A stretch of DNA of 57,828 nt from Imperialibacter sp965651695 (GTDB taxonomy: Bacteria; Bacteroidota; Bacteroidia; Cytophagales; Cyclobacteriaceae), in NCBI GenBank assembly GCA_965651695.1, contig CBFGTI010000018.1, forward strand, positions 1 to 57,828, written 5' to 3'. A model generated the notes under the pieces. The model was given only the letters and a program-made list of their open reading frames with translations, was not told the origin of the DNA and ran no database searches. The translations under genes were made by a program, and so were the position numbers. This document shows, piece after piece, positions 35,677 through 43,889 of the stretch. How positions within the stretch are numbered: the first letter of the stretch is position 1; each line of letters begins with the position of its first letter.

Positions 35677-38211
35677 TTACGATTCCAGCCCCTTATCCCG
35701 CATTTTCATAAACTCTACGTATCTGCGGCGGATAGCCATACCGAAGCCAATTACCATGAGAAGTGTGCCGGTCCACAGCACGTTGATATACGGTTTTACC
35801 ACCGCCTCAAGAATTACCCACTCTCGTTGTGCGGTGCTTATCCCCAGTGTGAAGCTGTTGGTTTCGGGATGTACGTTCATAAACGCGATCCGGGCCGCGA
35901 CATCTCTTACTTCTTCGGGGATTCTGCCCACCATGCGGTTTTTTATCAAATAGATGGGCTCAGCAACATAGTCTTCATTTTCGGCCATTATCACAATGCG
36001 GGCTTTAATAGCCACATCTTCGGGGCCCAACTCCACCTGCGGAAGATCAGTGATTCGCTCGATTGCTTCGATTCTCGCCACAAAATCGTTCACAAAAAAG
36101 TCTTCCCCAATTTTTACTGTTACCTCCTCTATTTCGCTCCATTCGGTTTCGGCTTTTGGGTCGGGAATAGTGCGCACGTGCGTATAAAGGTCGGCAGTAA
36201 GTGTGCGGTTTATGTCGGGGCTGTAAACCATCATGTCCATGGTTTCATTCATTTGAAGCCTCGGATACAACGTGAACTTCTTGCCGTCTGATTTGGCGTA
36301 CTCTATTTCAAAGAAGCTATTTTCGGCATTGTCCAGTTCCAAAGTATCTCCTTTGCTAAAGTAGGTTTTGTCCTTCCACTTTATGTCGGTTCGGGCCACT
36401 ACTTTTGTCGGGTCTCCTATCGCCTCAATAGCGCTGGCACTTACGTAGCCTGGGAAGCCCTTCACTTCCTTTCGCACACCTTTGTAAAGCAGCGAATAGT
36501 CGCCCATTTGTCTTTCCTCGTGCTGGAAAAGCAGCAGGTTTTCGCGGTTCACTTCTTCGGGAAAATCTTTGTGCCAGATCATCCCCGTATTGTTTACCGA
36601 TATGATTTTTGAGTAGCCCGATGAAAAAAGGATGCCGACCAGCATCATGGCAATGCCAATGTGCGCTACCGAGCCGCCAGCCAGGTTTACATTCGATTTC
36701 AGCAGAGAGAGTAGGATTTTGCCGTTGGCCACTATTGAGTAGATGCCGGCAGTGAGCAGCAGAATGTTTACCGGGGCTGTGATTTTGGCAAAAACAATAA
36801 TGGCCGCCGTAACAAGCAGCGAAATCAGCACGGGGTACATCAGCGATTCCTTCAGCTCTTTTTTGTCCATCTTTTTCCACCAGAAAAATTGTCCTGTGCC
36901 GGAAAGAATGGCGAGTATTATGGCGAACCAGACCTGAAATTTGGTGTAAAACTCCACCTGGTCTACGGGCGGAGCCAGGTTGGAAATGCCTCCGAAGAGA
37001 TCTACTATCGAGTTCCATACAGGAATAGAGGTGGGGATAATCACCTGAAATGCCATCAGGCAGAGGGTGGTAGCACCCATAAAAATCCAGAACTCGCGGG
37101 AATAGGTCGAAACCTCCTCGCCTGATGTGGGTATTTTTTTCCACCGATAGGCAATAAGCCAGACGGAAAGTGCCGTGAAGGCAAACAGATAAACCAACAG
37201 CTGGCCGGAGAGGCCCAGATCTGTAAACGAATGAACGGAAGAGTCTCCTAAAATACCCGACCTGGTAAGGAAAGTAGAGTAAACGATCAGCACGAAGGTA
37301 GTAATGGCCAGGATAACCGACGCCTTCAAAGCGGTGTTACTTTTTCGGAAGGTGATCATGGTGTGGATAGCCGCCACCAGGATGAGCCAGGGCACAAAAA
37401 TGGCATTTTCTACCGGGTCCCAGTTCCAGTAGCCTCCAAAGTTGAGGGTTTCGTAGGCCCAGTAGGCACCCATTAAGATGCCCACACCTAATACTACGGC
37501 GGAAAACAATGACCACGGTAATGCCGGACGCACCCACTCTTTGAATTTCCCGATCCATAGTCCTGAAATGGCATAGGCAAACGGCACCAGTGTAGTGGCA
37601 AAGCCCAGAAACAACGTAGGCGGGTGAATGACCATCCAGTAGTTTTGAAGCAACGGGTTAAGCCCGGAGCCGTCGGTAGGCACAAAATCAGGGTTTATTT
37701 TGAATATGGGTGCATCCATTGCGTCCCGCAGCAATATAAAAGGTGAGCTGCCGAATTTAACGTTGAACACAACTACACCAAGTACCATGGAAACGAGGAA
37801 TCCCTGCACCACCGCAAAGATGGTCATGATGGGGGCTTCCCAGAATTTGTTTGTGTTGATGAGTACGATGCCCAGTACTACATTCCAGAATATCCAAAGT
37901 AAAAAAGAGCCTTCCTGCCCTTCCCAAAAAGCCGAAACCTGGTAGTAAACAGGGAGTAGCTTCGAGGCGTGGCTGTAGGCGTAGTGGTATTCGAAGTAGT
38001 GGTTGTGAATGATATAGAAGAGTGTAAAAACGACACCAAATACAGCCGCGGAATGAATGTAGAAGGCGGTTCTGGCATATTTTATCCAGCCGGCTTTTTC
38101 TAAGGCCTCCACTTGCTGTCCTTTCCAATAGGCAAATGCACTAATGAGGGCAGTAACAAAGGCCAGGATCACTAAAAAATGTCCCAGGTTACCTATAAAG
38201 GTGTGTATCAT
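35677..38211 (-). CDS. ccmF: cytochrome c maturation heme lyase CcmF / CcsA-like
   Basis: An 844-residue polytopic protein, longer than the roughly 650 residues of proteobacterial CcmF, with the extra length mostly in the soluble C-terminal domain (about 560-800). Two CcmF signatures are clear: YWMVIHPPTLFLGFA near residue 190 and the tryptophan-rich FGGYWNWDPVENA near 268. CcmF accepts heme from CcmE and joins it to apocytochrome c. It begins 13 bp after ccmE ends and closes the operon. It may also be listed as CcsA-type because the families overlap. Confidence 0.9.
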   Translation of the reverse strand: MIHTFIGNLGHFLVILAFVTALISAFAYWKGQQVEALEKAGWIKYARTAFYIHSAAVFGVVFTLFYIIHNHYFEYHYAYSHASKLLPVYYQVSAFWEGQEGSFLLWIFWNVVLGIVLINTNKFWEAPIMTIFAVVQGFLVSMVLGVVVFNVKFGSSPFILLRDAMDAPIFKINPDFVPTDGSGLNPLLQNYWMVIHPPTLFLGFATTLVPFAYAISGLWIGKFKEWVRPALPWSLFSAVVLGVGILMGAYWAYETLNFGGYWNWDPVENAIFVPWLILVAAIHTMITFRKSNTALKASVILAITTFVLIVYSTFLTRSGILGDSSVHSFTDLGLSGQLLVYLFAFTALSVWLIAYRWKKIPTSGEEVSTYSREFWIFMGATTLCLMAFQVIIPTSIPVWNSIVDLFGGISNLAPPVDQVEFYTKFQVWFAIILAILSGTGQFFWWKKMDKKELKESLMYPVLISLLVTAAIIVFAKITAPVNILLLTAGIYSIVANGKILLSLLKSNVNLAGGSVAHIGIAMMLVGILFSSGYSKIISVNNTGMIWHKDFPEEVNRENLLLFQHEERQMGDYSLLYKGVRKEVKGFPGYVSASAIEAIGDPTKVVARTDIKWKDKTYFSKGDTLELDNAENSFFEIEYAKSDGKKFTLYPRLQMNETMDMMVYSPDINRTLTADLYTHVRTIPDPKAETEWSEIEEVTVKIGEDFFVNDFVARIEAIERITDLPQVELGPEDVAIKARIVIMAENEDYVAEPIYLIKNRMVGRIPEEVRDVAARIAFMNVHPETNSFTLGISTAQREWVILEAVVKPYINVLWTGTLLMVIGFGMAIRRRYVEFMKMRDKGLES

Positions 38212-38224
38212 CTGATGAATCGTG

Positions 38225-38641
38225 TTATCTCACTTGTCCGACTTTGATTTCCTCTTCCTGATATTTCGAAGGGCACTTCATTAAGATTTTGTCGGCAATA
38301 AAAGTCTGGTTTTTATAGGCGCCTACAACAACCACCTGCTCCGACCGCAGGAAATCCATCGGCATAGGCTCGTTGTAAATTACTTTCTGTTCAAAGTTGT
38401 TTTGGTCCACCATTATAAAAGAAAAGGCCAGCATATCGGGGCTTGTTTCAATGCCGGTCACCTGGCCGGTTGCATCTTTTTTAAGCTGCCCCACCACGTG
38501 CAATTTATTGCTGTTGCCTTCGCTTGCCATTTCGTAAGCTTCACCAAAAGTAACATAGGTGCTTGCATCGCCCGCCGTTGAAACGATCACCATTACGGCT
38601 ACGGCAATCACTAAAATCCCAAGTATATACGATTTTTTCAT
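38225..38641 (-). CDS. ccmE: cytochrome c maturation heme chaperone CcmE (CxxxY type)
   Basis: A 138-residue OB-fold protein with an N-terminal membrane anchor (about 4-22). CcmE normally binds heme through a conserved His (HxxxY) near the C-terminus. Here the equivalent segment is Cys123-Pro-Ser-Lys-Tyr127, the CxxxY form known from archaea and some Desulfovibrio, where cysteine replaces the histidine. The rest of the chain (FGEAYEMA, KLHVVGQL, VVVVGAY) fits CcmE. It is translated between ccmD (40 bp upstream) and ccmF. Confidence 0.9.
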   Translation of the reverse strand: MKKSYILGILVIAVAVMVIVSTAGDASTYVTFGEAYEMASEGNSNKLHVVGQLKKDATGQVTGIETSPDMLAFSFIMVDQNNFEQKVIYNEPMPMDFLRSEQVVVVGAYKNQTFIADKILMKCPSKYQEEEIKVGQVR

Positions 38642-38680
38642 TTTATGTAAATCAGTTAATCAACATCAAAAACGGGGCAA

Positions 38681-38962
38681 TTAGTTTTTCTCCTTGTTTC
38701 TTAAATGCTCCTCTACCCGTGCTTCGATATTCGAAAGCTTTATGTCCATCCGAACTAGGTAAAAGATAAGCACGCCGAGTAGCGCCACCATAACGGCCAC
38801 AACCACGTAAATTTTTCCCTCGCCCCTGAAGGTGTCAGCCATTTCTACATTGCGGTTCGAATAGTCGCTGCTTGTTATCTGCTGTTTCTCCTGCGCATAG
38901 CTATACGGCGCCACAGCAGTAAGCAATAGCGTGAAGAGCAGGCCAAAAAAGTATTTTTTCAT
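38681..38962 (-). CDS. ccmD: CcmD family protein
   Basis: A 93-residue protein with a cleavable or anchor signal segment (about 1-23, ending SYAQ) and one further transmembrane helix (about 50-71), followed by a charged KLSNIEARVEEHL tail. Size, single central helix and position between ccmC and ccmE fit the CcmD family, which joins CcmC to CcmE. It is longer than the proteobacterial CcmD (about 50-70) because of the N-terminal export-like segment. It starts one base after the ccmC stop. Confidence 0.75.
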   Translation of the reverse strand: MKKYFFGLLFTLLLTAVAPYSYAQEKQQITSSDYSNRNVEMADTFRGEGKIYVVVAVMVALLGVLIFYLVRMDIKLSNIEARVEEHLRNKEKN

Positions 38963-38963
38963 T

Positions 38964-39635
38964 TTACTGTTCTATAAACTGTTTCAAAATTCGCATCCTG
39001 ATTCTGACACTCGCTATCCAGAATCCAAGCAATGTCCAACCCGCTACTGCGGTGTAAAAAACCTTCCTCAGCTCGTTGTCAAGGTCGTAAGCATTAAAGC
39101 CGGGGTTGCCCCCGTTTCCGGGATGAAGCGAGTCGGTCATCCGGGGTAGAATGAAAAGCAAAGGGATAAGAATTGCGAATGCAAAAATGTTGTAGATGGC
39201 GCTTATTCGTGCCCGGGTCGATTCATCTTCGATCGATCCGCGAAGTACAAAATAGGCGAAGTAGATGAGCAGCCCTATAGCGGAGGCGTTCTGCTTCGGG
39301 TCGTTGCTCCAGGGTTCGCCCCAGGTGTAGTTTGCCCATATCATGCCGGTAACAATGCCCAGCACCCCAAATAACACCCCAATGTTGGCCAGCTCTACAC
39401 TATAAATATCGTTTCTTACCGAGGGGTTGGCCAGGTATTTTACCGCGTACACTACTGATGCGAGCAGTATCAATATCATACCAAACCACATTGGCACGTG
39501 AAAATGCAACACCCGAATGGTTTCATTTAAAATCACCAGCCGGGGTACATCGAAAAGCAGCCCGGCATACACCACATACACCAGTAGCATCACCGTAAAA
39601 ATTTTCCACCATTGTTTTCTCAACTGCTTTTCCAT
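38964..39635 (-). CDS. ccmC: heme exporter protein CcmC
   Basis: A 223-residue membrane protein with about six helices that presents heme to CcmE. The conserved histidines appear in LHFHVPMW (about residue 44) and DSLHPG (about 170). The tryptophan-rich loop reads TWGEPWSNDPKQNA near 105, where proteobacterial CcmC has WGTWW.WD, so it is a divergent form. It lies 4 bp downstream of ccmB and 1 bp upstream of ccmD, all in one operon. Confidence 0.88.
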   Translation of the reverse strand: MEKQLRKQWWKIFTVMLLVYVVYAGLLFDVPRLVILNETIRVLHFHVPMWFGMILILLASVVYAVKYLANPSVRNDIYSVELANIGVLFGVLGIVTGMIWANYTWGEPWSNDPKQNASAIGLLIYFAYFVLRGSIEDESTRARISAIYNIFAFAILIPLLFILPRMTDSLHPGNGGNPGFNAYDLDNELRKVFYTAVAGWTLLGFWIASVRIRMRILKQFIEQ

Positions 39636-39639
39636 CTAT

Positions 39640-40308
39640 TTAATTCTTCCAGAGAAAAGGGAACAAGATATATCCAAGCGCTATTCCAACCGAATCAACA
39701 GCAAACAGCGTAATTAGTTCATCCGAGGTATCATCCCACGTGAGCCCGTCTATCGCATTTTTTACGGTCTTAATTGACAAAAGCAGGATCGGAATCAGCA
39801 GAGGCATGCTCAGTATTGCCATCAGCACCGTGTTGTTGCCGGCTTTGGAGGCAATGGCCGACATCATGGTGAGAACGCTCGAAACACCGATTGAGGCAAG
39901 CACCACCCCACAAAAAAACATAAGCGAGTTAGTAACAGGGTAGCCTAGTACGGTACCGTAGGCCAAAGTAGCAAACAACGCCAGCACGATCATCAACAGG
40001 CTGTTGTAGATCATTTTTGCCATTATAAGGCTTACCGGATGCACCAGCGTGTAATAATAGAGTTGCCTGCCTGCCGACTCCTGCAAAAAGCTTTTGGCCA
40101 CAGCGTTAATAGCCGAAAAAAGAATGACGATCCAGAAAATAGCGTTCCAGAGAGGGGCTGATAATGACGATTGATTTTTGACAGACAAGCTAAGGTAGAT
40201 AATGAAAATGGTGCTTATCGTAAACAGCAGCAGCCCGTTGAATGCATATTTTTGTCGCCATTCCAGCGTTATTTCCTTCTTGAAAAGATATTTGATTTCG
40301 AGCCACAT
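39640..40308 (-). CDS. ccmB: heme exporter permease CcmB
   Basis: A 222-residue ABC-type permease with about six membrane helices; KEITLEWRQKYAFNGLLL near the N-terminus is the typical CcmB opening. In E. coli CcmB works with the ATPase CcmA to release holo-CcmE. It is the first gene of ccmB-ccmC-ccmD-ccmE-ccmF; no ccmA lies upstream, where a divergent polysaccharide gene begins after about 133 bp. Promoter not clearly visible on this strand. Confidence 0.88.
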   Translation of the reverse strand: MWLEIKYLFKKEITLEWRQKYAFNGLLLFTISTIFIIYLSLSVKNQSSLSAPLWNAIFWIVILFSAINAVAKSFLQESAGRQLYYYTLVHPVSLIMAKMIYNSLLMIVLALFATLAYGTVLGYPVTNSLMFFCGVVLASIGVSSVLTMMSAIASKAGNNTVLMAILSMPLLIPILLLSIKTVKNAIDGLTWDDTSDELITLFAVDSVGIALGYILFPFLWKN

Positions 40309-40393
40309 AGCTATGAGGCTGCAAAGTTACATTAGAAAAACCTTTTTAATAAACAATTAACCAGCAATGAAGAATGCCGCCTGCAACAGCTTG

Positions 40394-40424
40394 TTGTAAA
40401 AAAGGGCTAATTGAAGTAGCATTG
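40394..40424 (+). promoter_or_regulatory. promoter of the nucleotide-sugar cluster
   Basis: TTG at 40394-40396 (within TTGTTG) and TAGCATTG at 40417-40424 are 20 bp apart; the -7 box has one mismatch to TAnnTTTG. Transcription would start near 40431, 11 bases before the first ATG of the cluster. Confidence 0.5.
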
Positions 40425-40441
40425 CACAGAATTTCGATTTA

Positions 40442-41467
40442 ATGTCATTTTCGGGCAAAAAAATATTAGTAACCGGTGCGGCCGGATTTATCGGTTACCA
40501 CCTGACCAAACGGCTCCTGCAAGAAGGGCACGAGGTTACGGGGGTAGACAACCTCAATACTTACTATGATGTGACGTTGAAGGAGGCCCGGCTTAAGCAG
40601 ATAAGGGATTTGGCTGGGTTTACCTTTGTAAAGGAGGACCTGCACAACGCTGAGGCAATAAAGAAGGTTTTTTCCGGGGGGCATTTTGAGGTGGTTGTTA
40701 ATTTGGCTGCCCAGGCGGGTGTACGGTATTCCCTTGTAAACCCGGCGGCCTATATCGATTCCAACATTACCGGATTTCTCAACATCCTTGAGGGGTGCAG
40801 GCATTACGGAGTAAAAAACCTGATATACGCTTCTTCCAGCTCGGTGTATGGCGCCAACACAAAGATGCCATTCTCGATACATGATAATGTAAATCACCCC
40901 ATTTCGCTGTATGCCGCCACCAAAAAAAGTAACGAGCTTATGGCGCATACTTATTCCAGCCTGTTTCAAATTCCCACTACCGGCCTGCGTTTTTTCACAG
41001 TGTATGGTCCGTGGGGAAGGCCCGACATGGCGTTGTTTCTCTTTACCAAAGCAATTATTGAGGGTACTCCCATCGATGTGTTTAACTTTGGCAAAATGAA
41101 GCGCGACTTCACCTACATCGACGATATTGTGGAGGGCGTAGCAAGGCTGGTGCATTTACCGGCCGCTCCAAACGCCGAATGGTCAGGCACTACACCCGAC
41201 CCGTCGTCGAGCTACGCACCCTACAAAATTTATAATATAGGCAACAACAGACCCGTTGAACTACTGAAGTTTATAGAAGTATTGGAAGAGAATATCGGAA
41301 AAAAGGCTGTCAAAAACTTCCTTCCAATTCAGCAGGGCGACGTGGAGGCTACCTTTGCAGATATTAACGACTTAATGAACGACGTTGGGTACAAGCCCGC
41401 TACTTCTATAGAAACAGGGATAAAAAACTTTGTTGAATGGTACAAGAGCTTTTATAGCAAACGTTGA
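40442..41467 (+). CDS. UDP-glucuronate 4-epimerase-like SDR
   Basis: A 341-residue extended short-chain dehydrogenase. The NAD-binding GAAGFIGYH lies at residues 12-20, the active-site Tyr and Lys in LYAATKK near 158, and ASSSSVYG (about 130) carries the catalytic Ser/Thr. The blocks TGVDNLNTYYDV and GPWGRPDMALFLFTKAI match the CapI/LpsL UDP-glucuronate 4-epimerases closely, giving UDP-galacturonate. It opens the polysaccharide precursor cluster. The partner dehydrogenase at the end of the cluster has TviB-like, not Ugd-like, features, so the source of UDP-glucuronate must be elsewhere. Confidence 0.88.
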   Translation: MSFSGKKILVTGAAGFIGYHLTKRLLQEGHEVTGVDNLNTYYDVTLKEARLKQIRDLAGFTFVKEDLHNAEAIKKVFSGGHFEVVVNLAAQAGVRYSLVNPAAYIDSNITGFLNILEGCRHYGVKNLIYASSSSVYGANTKMPFSIHDNVNHPISLYAATKKSNELMAHTYSSLFQIPTTGLRFFTVYGPWGRPDMALFLFTKAIIEGTPIDVFNFGKMKRDFTYIDDIVEGVARLVHLPAAPNAEWSGTTPDPSSSYAPYKIYNIGNNRPVELLKFIEVLEENIGKKAVKNFLPIQQGDVEATFADINDLMNDVGYKPATSIETGIKNFVEWYKSFYSKR

Positions 41468-41518
41468 AAAGCCAGCTGCCGAAGCCGGCTACTTGCCAAT
41501 CTAACTATTGAAACAAAC

Positions 41519-42379
41519 ATGAAGGGAATAATACTAGCTGGCGGCTCAGGAACCCGCCTTCATCCATTAACGCTTGCTGTAAGTAAGCAAATTCTTCCTG
41601 TCTACGACAAACCCATGATTTACTATCCGCTGAGCACACTGATGCTCTCCGGGATACGTGAAATATTGATCATTTCAACGCCTCACGATTTGCCGCTGTT
41701 CCGCCATTTGCTTGGCGATGGCAGGCAGCTTGGATGCGAATTTTCGTATGCTGTTCAGGAGAAACCCGAAGGCCTGGCCCAGGCATTTCTTATTGGCGAA
41801 AAGTTTATCGGGACCGATAAGGTAGCGTTAGTGTTGGGCGATAATATTTTCTACGGATCGGGCATGGCTAAACTATTGCAAAGCAAGGTGGACCCCGATG
41901 GCGGTGTGATATTCGCCTATCACGTAAACGACCCGGAACGCTACGGTGTGGTAGAATTTGATGAGAATGATGTGGCGCTTTCAATTGAGGAAAAGCCCAA
42001 ACAGCCGAAATCGAGCTTTGCAGTGCCGGGCCTCTATTTTTATGACAACGAGGTGGTAGAAATATCAAAAAATCTGAAACCCAGCCCCCGGGGCGAACTG
42101 GAAATAACAGATGTAAACAAAGAATACCTCCGCCGCGGAAAGCTTTCTGTGGGGATTTTGGATCGGGGTACAGCCTGGCTCGACACAGGAACGATTACTT
42201 CCCTTATGCAAGCAGGCCAGTTCGTGCAGGTAATTGAAGAGAGGCAAGGGTTGAAAATTGGATGCATCGAGGAGGTTGCCTACAAAATGAAGTTTATTGA
42301 TAAGCAGCAATTAATTAAACTTGCGGAGCCATTAGTGAAGAGTGGTTATGGCGATTACCTGCTAAAGCTATTGAGATGA
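41519..42379 (+). CDS. rfbA: glucose-1-phosphate thymidylyltransferase
   Basis: A 286-residue nucleotidyltransferase making dTDP-glucose from glucose-1-phosphate and dTTP. The N-terminal signature LAGGSGTRLHPLT (residues 6-18) and VLGDNIFYG (about 107) are diagnostic for RfbA/RmlA. Length is standard. It lies 51 bp after the epimerase and overlaps rfbC by 4 bp (ATGA). rfbB and rfbD are not in this cluster, so the dTDP-sugar made here depends on genes elsewhere. Confidence 0.97.
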   Translation: MKGIILAGGSGTRLHPLTLAVSKQILPVYDKPMIYYPLSTLMLSGIREILIISTPHDLPLFRHLLGDGRQLGCEFSYAVQEKPEGLAQAFLIGEKFIGTDKVALVLGDNIFYGSGMAKLLQSKVDPDGGVIFAYHVNDPERYGVVEFDENDVALSIEEKPKQPKSSFAVPGLYFYDNEVVEISKNLKPSPRGELEITDVNKEYLRRGKLSVGILDRGTAWLDTGTITSLMQAGQFVQVIEERQGLKIGCIEEVAYKMKFIDKQQLIKLAEPLVKSGYGDYLLKLLR

Positions 42380-42933
42380 CCATACACCAAACCGATTTTC
42401 CGGGCCTCTTTATCATTGAACCTAAACTATTTGCAGACGACCGGGGATATTTTTTTGAAAGTTTTAACAAGGCTAAGTTTGAGAAAGAGACGGGCTTGAG
42501 TGCGTCTTTTGTGCAGCATAACCAATCGAGGTCGGTAAGGGGCACCATCAGAGGCCTGCATTTTCAGCGGAACCCGTTTTGCCAGGCCAAACTTGCCAGG
42601 GTGCTCTCCGGAAGAGTGCTGGATGTGGCTGTAGATTTACGTGAAGGCTCGCCAACTTACGGGCAAACATTTAGCTGCGAGCTCGACGATGTTGAAAAAA
42701 AGCAGCTGTATGTGCCGAAGGGTTTCGCACATGGCTTTGTGGTGCTGTCCGAAACTGCCGAATTTTTTTATTGCGTAGACAACCCCTATGCCCCAGAATG
42801 CGACGACGGCATCCGGTTTGATGACCCCGACCTGAACATAGACTGGGTTCTCGGAAATGACGAGCTTATTTTGTCTGAAAAGGATAGAAAGCTTGGGAGC
42901 TTTAAAAACTCATTTGGAAAATTTAAATACTGA
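42376..42933 (+). CDS. rfbC: dTDP-4-dehydrorhamnose 3,5-epimerase
   Basis: A 185-residue cupin-fold epimerase. The catalytic His sits in IRGLHFQR (about residue 59-66) and the Tyr/Asp dyad region in YVPKGFAHGFVVLS (about 112-125). It follows rfbA with a 4-bp overlap, so translation is coupled. It acts on dTDP-4-keto-6-deoxyglucose, whose producer RfbB is missing here. Confidence 0.96.
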   Translation: MTIHQTDFPGLFIIEPKLFADDRGYFFESFNKAKFEKETGLSASFVQHNQSRSVRGTIRGLHFQRNPFCQAKLARVLSGRVLDVAVDLREGSPTYGQTFSCELDDVEKKQLYVPKGFAHGFVVLSETAEFFYCVDNPYAPECDDGIRFDDPDLNIDWVLGNDELILSEKDRKLGSFKNSFGKFKY

Positions 42934-42941
42934 AATCTTAG

Positions 42942-43889
42942 ATGGAAAATAAAAAACGTGTACTTATCACGGGCGGCGCAGGCTTTCTCGGATCCCACCT
43001 CTGCGACAGATTCCTTAAAGAAGGCTACCATGTGATTGCCATGGACAACCTGCTTACTGGTTCGTTAGATAATATAGAGCATTTGTTCCCAAGAAAGGAC
43101 TTTGAGTTTTACCACCACGACGTGTCGAAATTTGTGCATGTGCCCGGTGAACTCCAGTACATCCTTCACTTTGCTTCGCCGGCAAGCCCGATCGACTACC
43201 TGAAAATGCCGATACAGACACTGAAGGTAGGTTCACTTGGAACACATAATCTCCTGGGCCTGGCAAGGGCAAAAAAAGCGAGGATACTTGTTGCGTCTAC
43301 TTCTGAAGTGTACGGAGACCCACAGGTGCATCCGCAAACTGAGGAGTATTGGGGCAATGTGAACCCCGTAGGACCACGCGGGGTGTACGATGAGGCCAAA
43401 CGGTTTCAGGAGGCCATTACCATGGGCTACCACACCTTCCACGGACTGGAAACACGCATTGTGAGGATATTCAATACTTACGGACCCAGAATGCGCCTGA
43501 ATGACGGACGTGTGTTGCCGGCCTTTATTTCGCAGGCCCTGCGAGGCGAAGATTTAACTTGCTTCGGCGATGGTAGCCAAACCCGTTCATTTTGTTACGT
43601 CGACGATCTTGTGGAGGGCATTTACAGGCTGTTGCTGAGCGACTACCCGTATCCGGTGAACATCGGCAATCCGGACGAGATAACTATACGGGAGTTTGGC
43701 GAAGAGATAATCCGGTTAACGGGCGCATCTCAAAAGCTGATATTTAAGCCGCTGCCTACTGACGATCCCAAGCAGCGAAGACCGGACATAACAAAAGCAA
43801 AGGAAATCCTGGGGTGGTCGCCAAAATACTCGAGGGCCGAAGGGCTTAAGCCCACGCTAGAGTATTTCAAAAAGAAAGTACTGCAATAA
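42942..43889 (+). CDS. UDP-glucuronate decarboxylase (UDP-xylose synthase)-like SDR
   Basis: A 315-residue extended SDR resembling UXS. The NAD site GGAGFLGSH lies at residues 11-19; the active-site region has VYDEAKRFQE near 150 (YxxxK as YDEAK) and STSEVYGDP near 120. The short loop DNLLTGSLDNIEHL and the GPRMRLNDGRVLPAFI segment are typical of UDP-glucuronic acid decarboxylase, which makes UDP-xylose. It begins 8 bp after rfbC and abuts the dehydrogenase gene without a gap. Confidence 0.9.
   Translation: MENKKRVLITGGAGFLGSHLCDRFLKEGYHVIAMDNLLTGSLDNIEHLFPRKDFEFYHHDVSKFVHVPGELQYILHFASPASPIDYLKMPIQTLKVGSLGTHNLLGLARAKKARILVASTSEVYGDPQVHPQTEEYWGNVNPVGPRGVYDEAKRFQEAITMGYHTFHGLETRIVRIFNTYGPRMRLNDGRVLPAFISQALRGEDLTCFGDGSQTRSFCYVDDLVEGIYRLLLSDYPYPVNIGNPDEITIREFGEEIIRLTGASQKLIFKPLPTDDPKQRRPDITKAKEILGWSPKYSRAEGLKPTLEYFKKKVLQ

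Noticed and set aside
36425..37144. 239-codon open frame within ccmF in another minus-strand frame
   Set aside because: It lies inside the well-supported CcmF gene and its translation is His/Arg/Gly rich without any recognisable domain.
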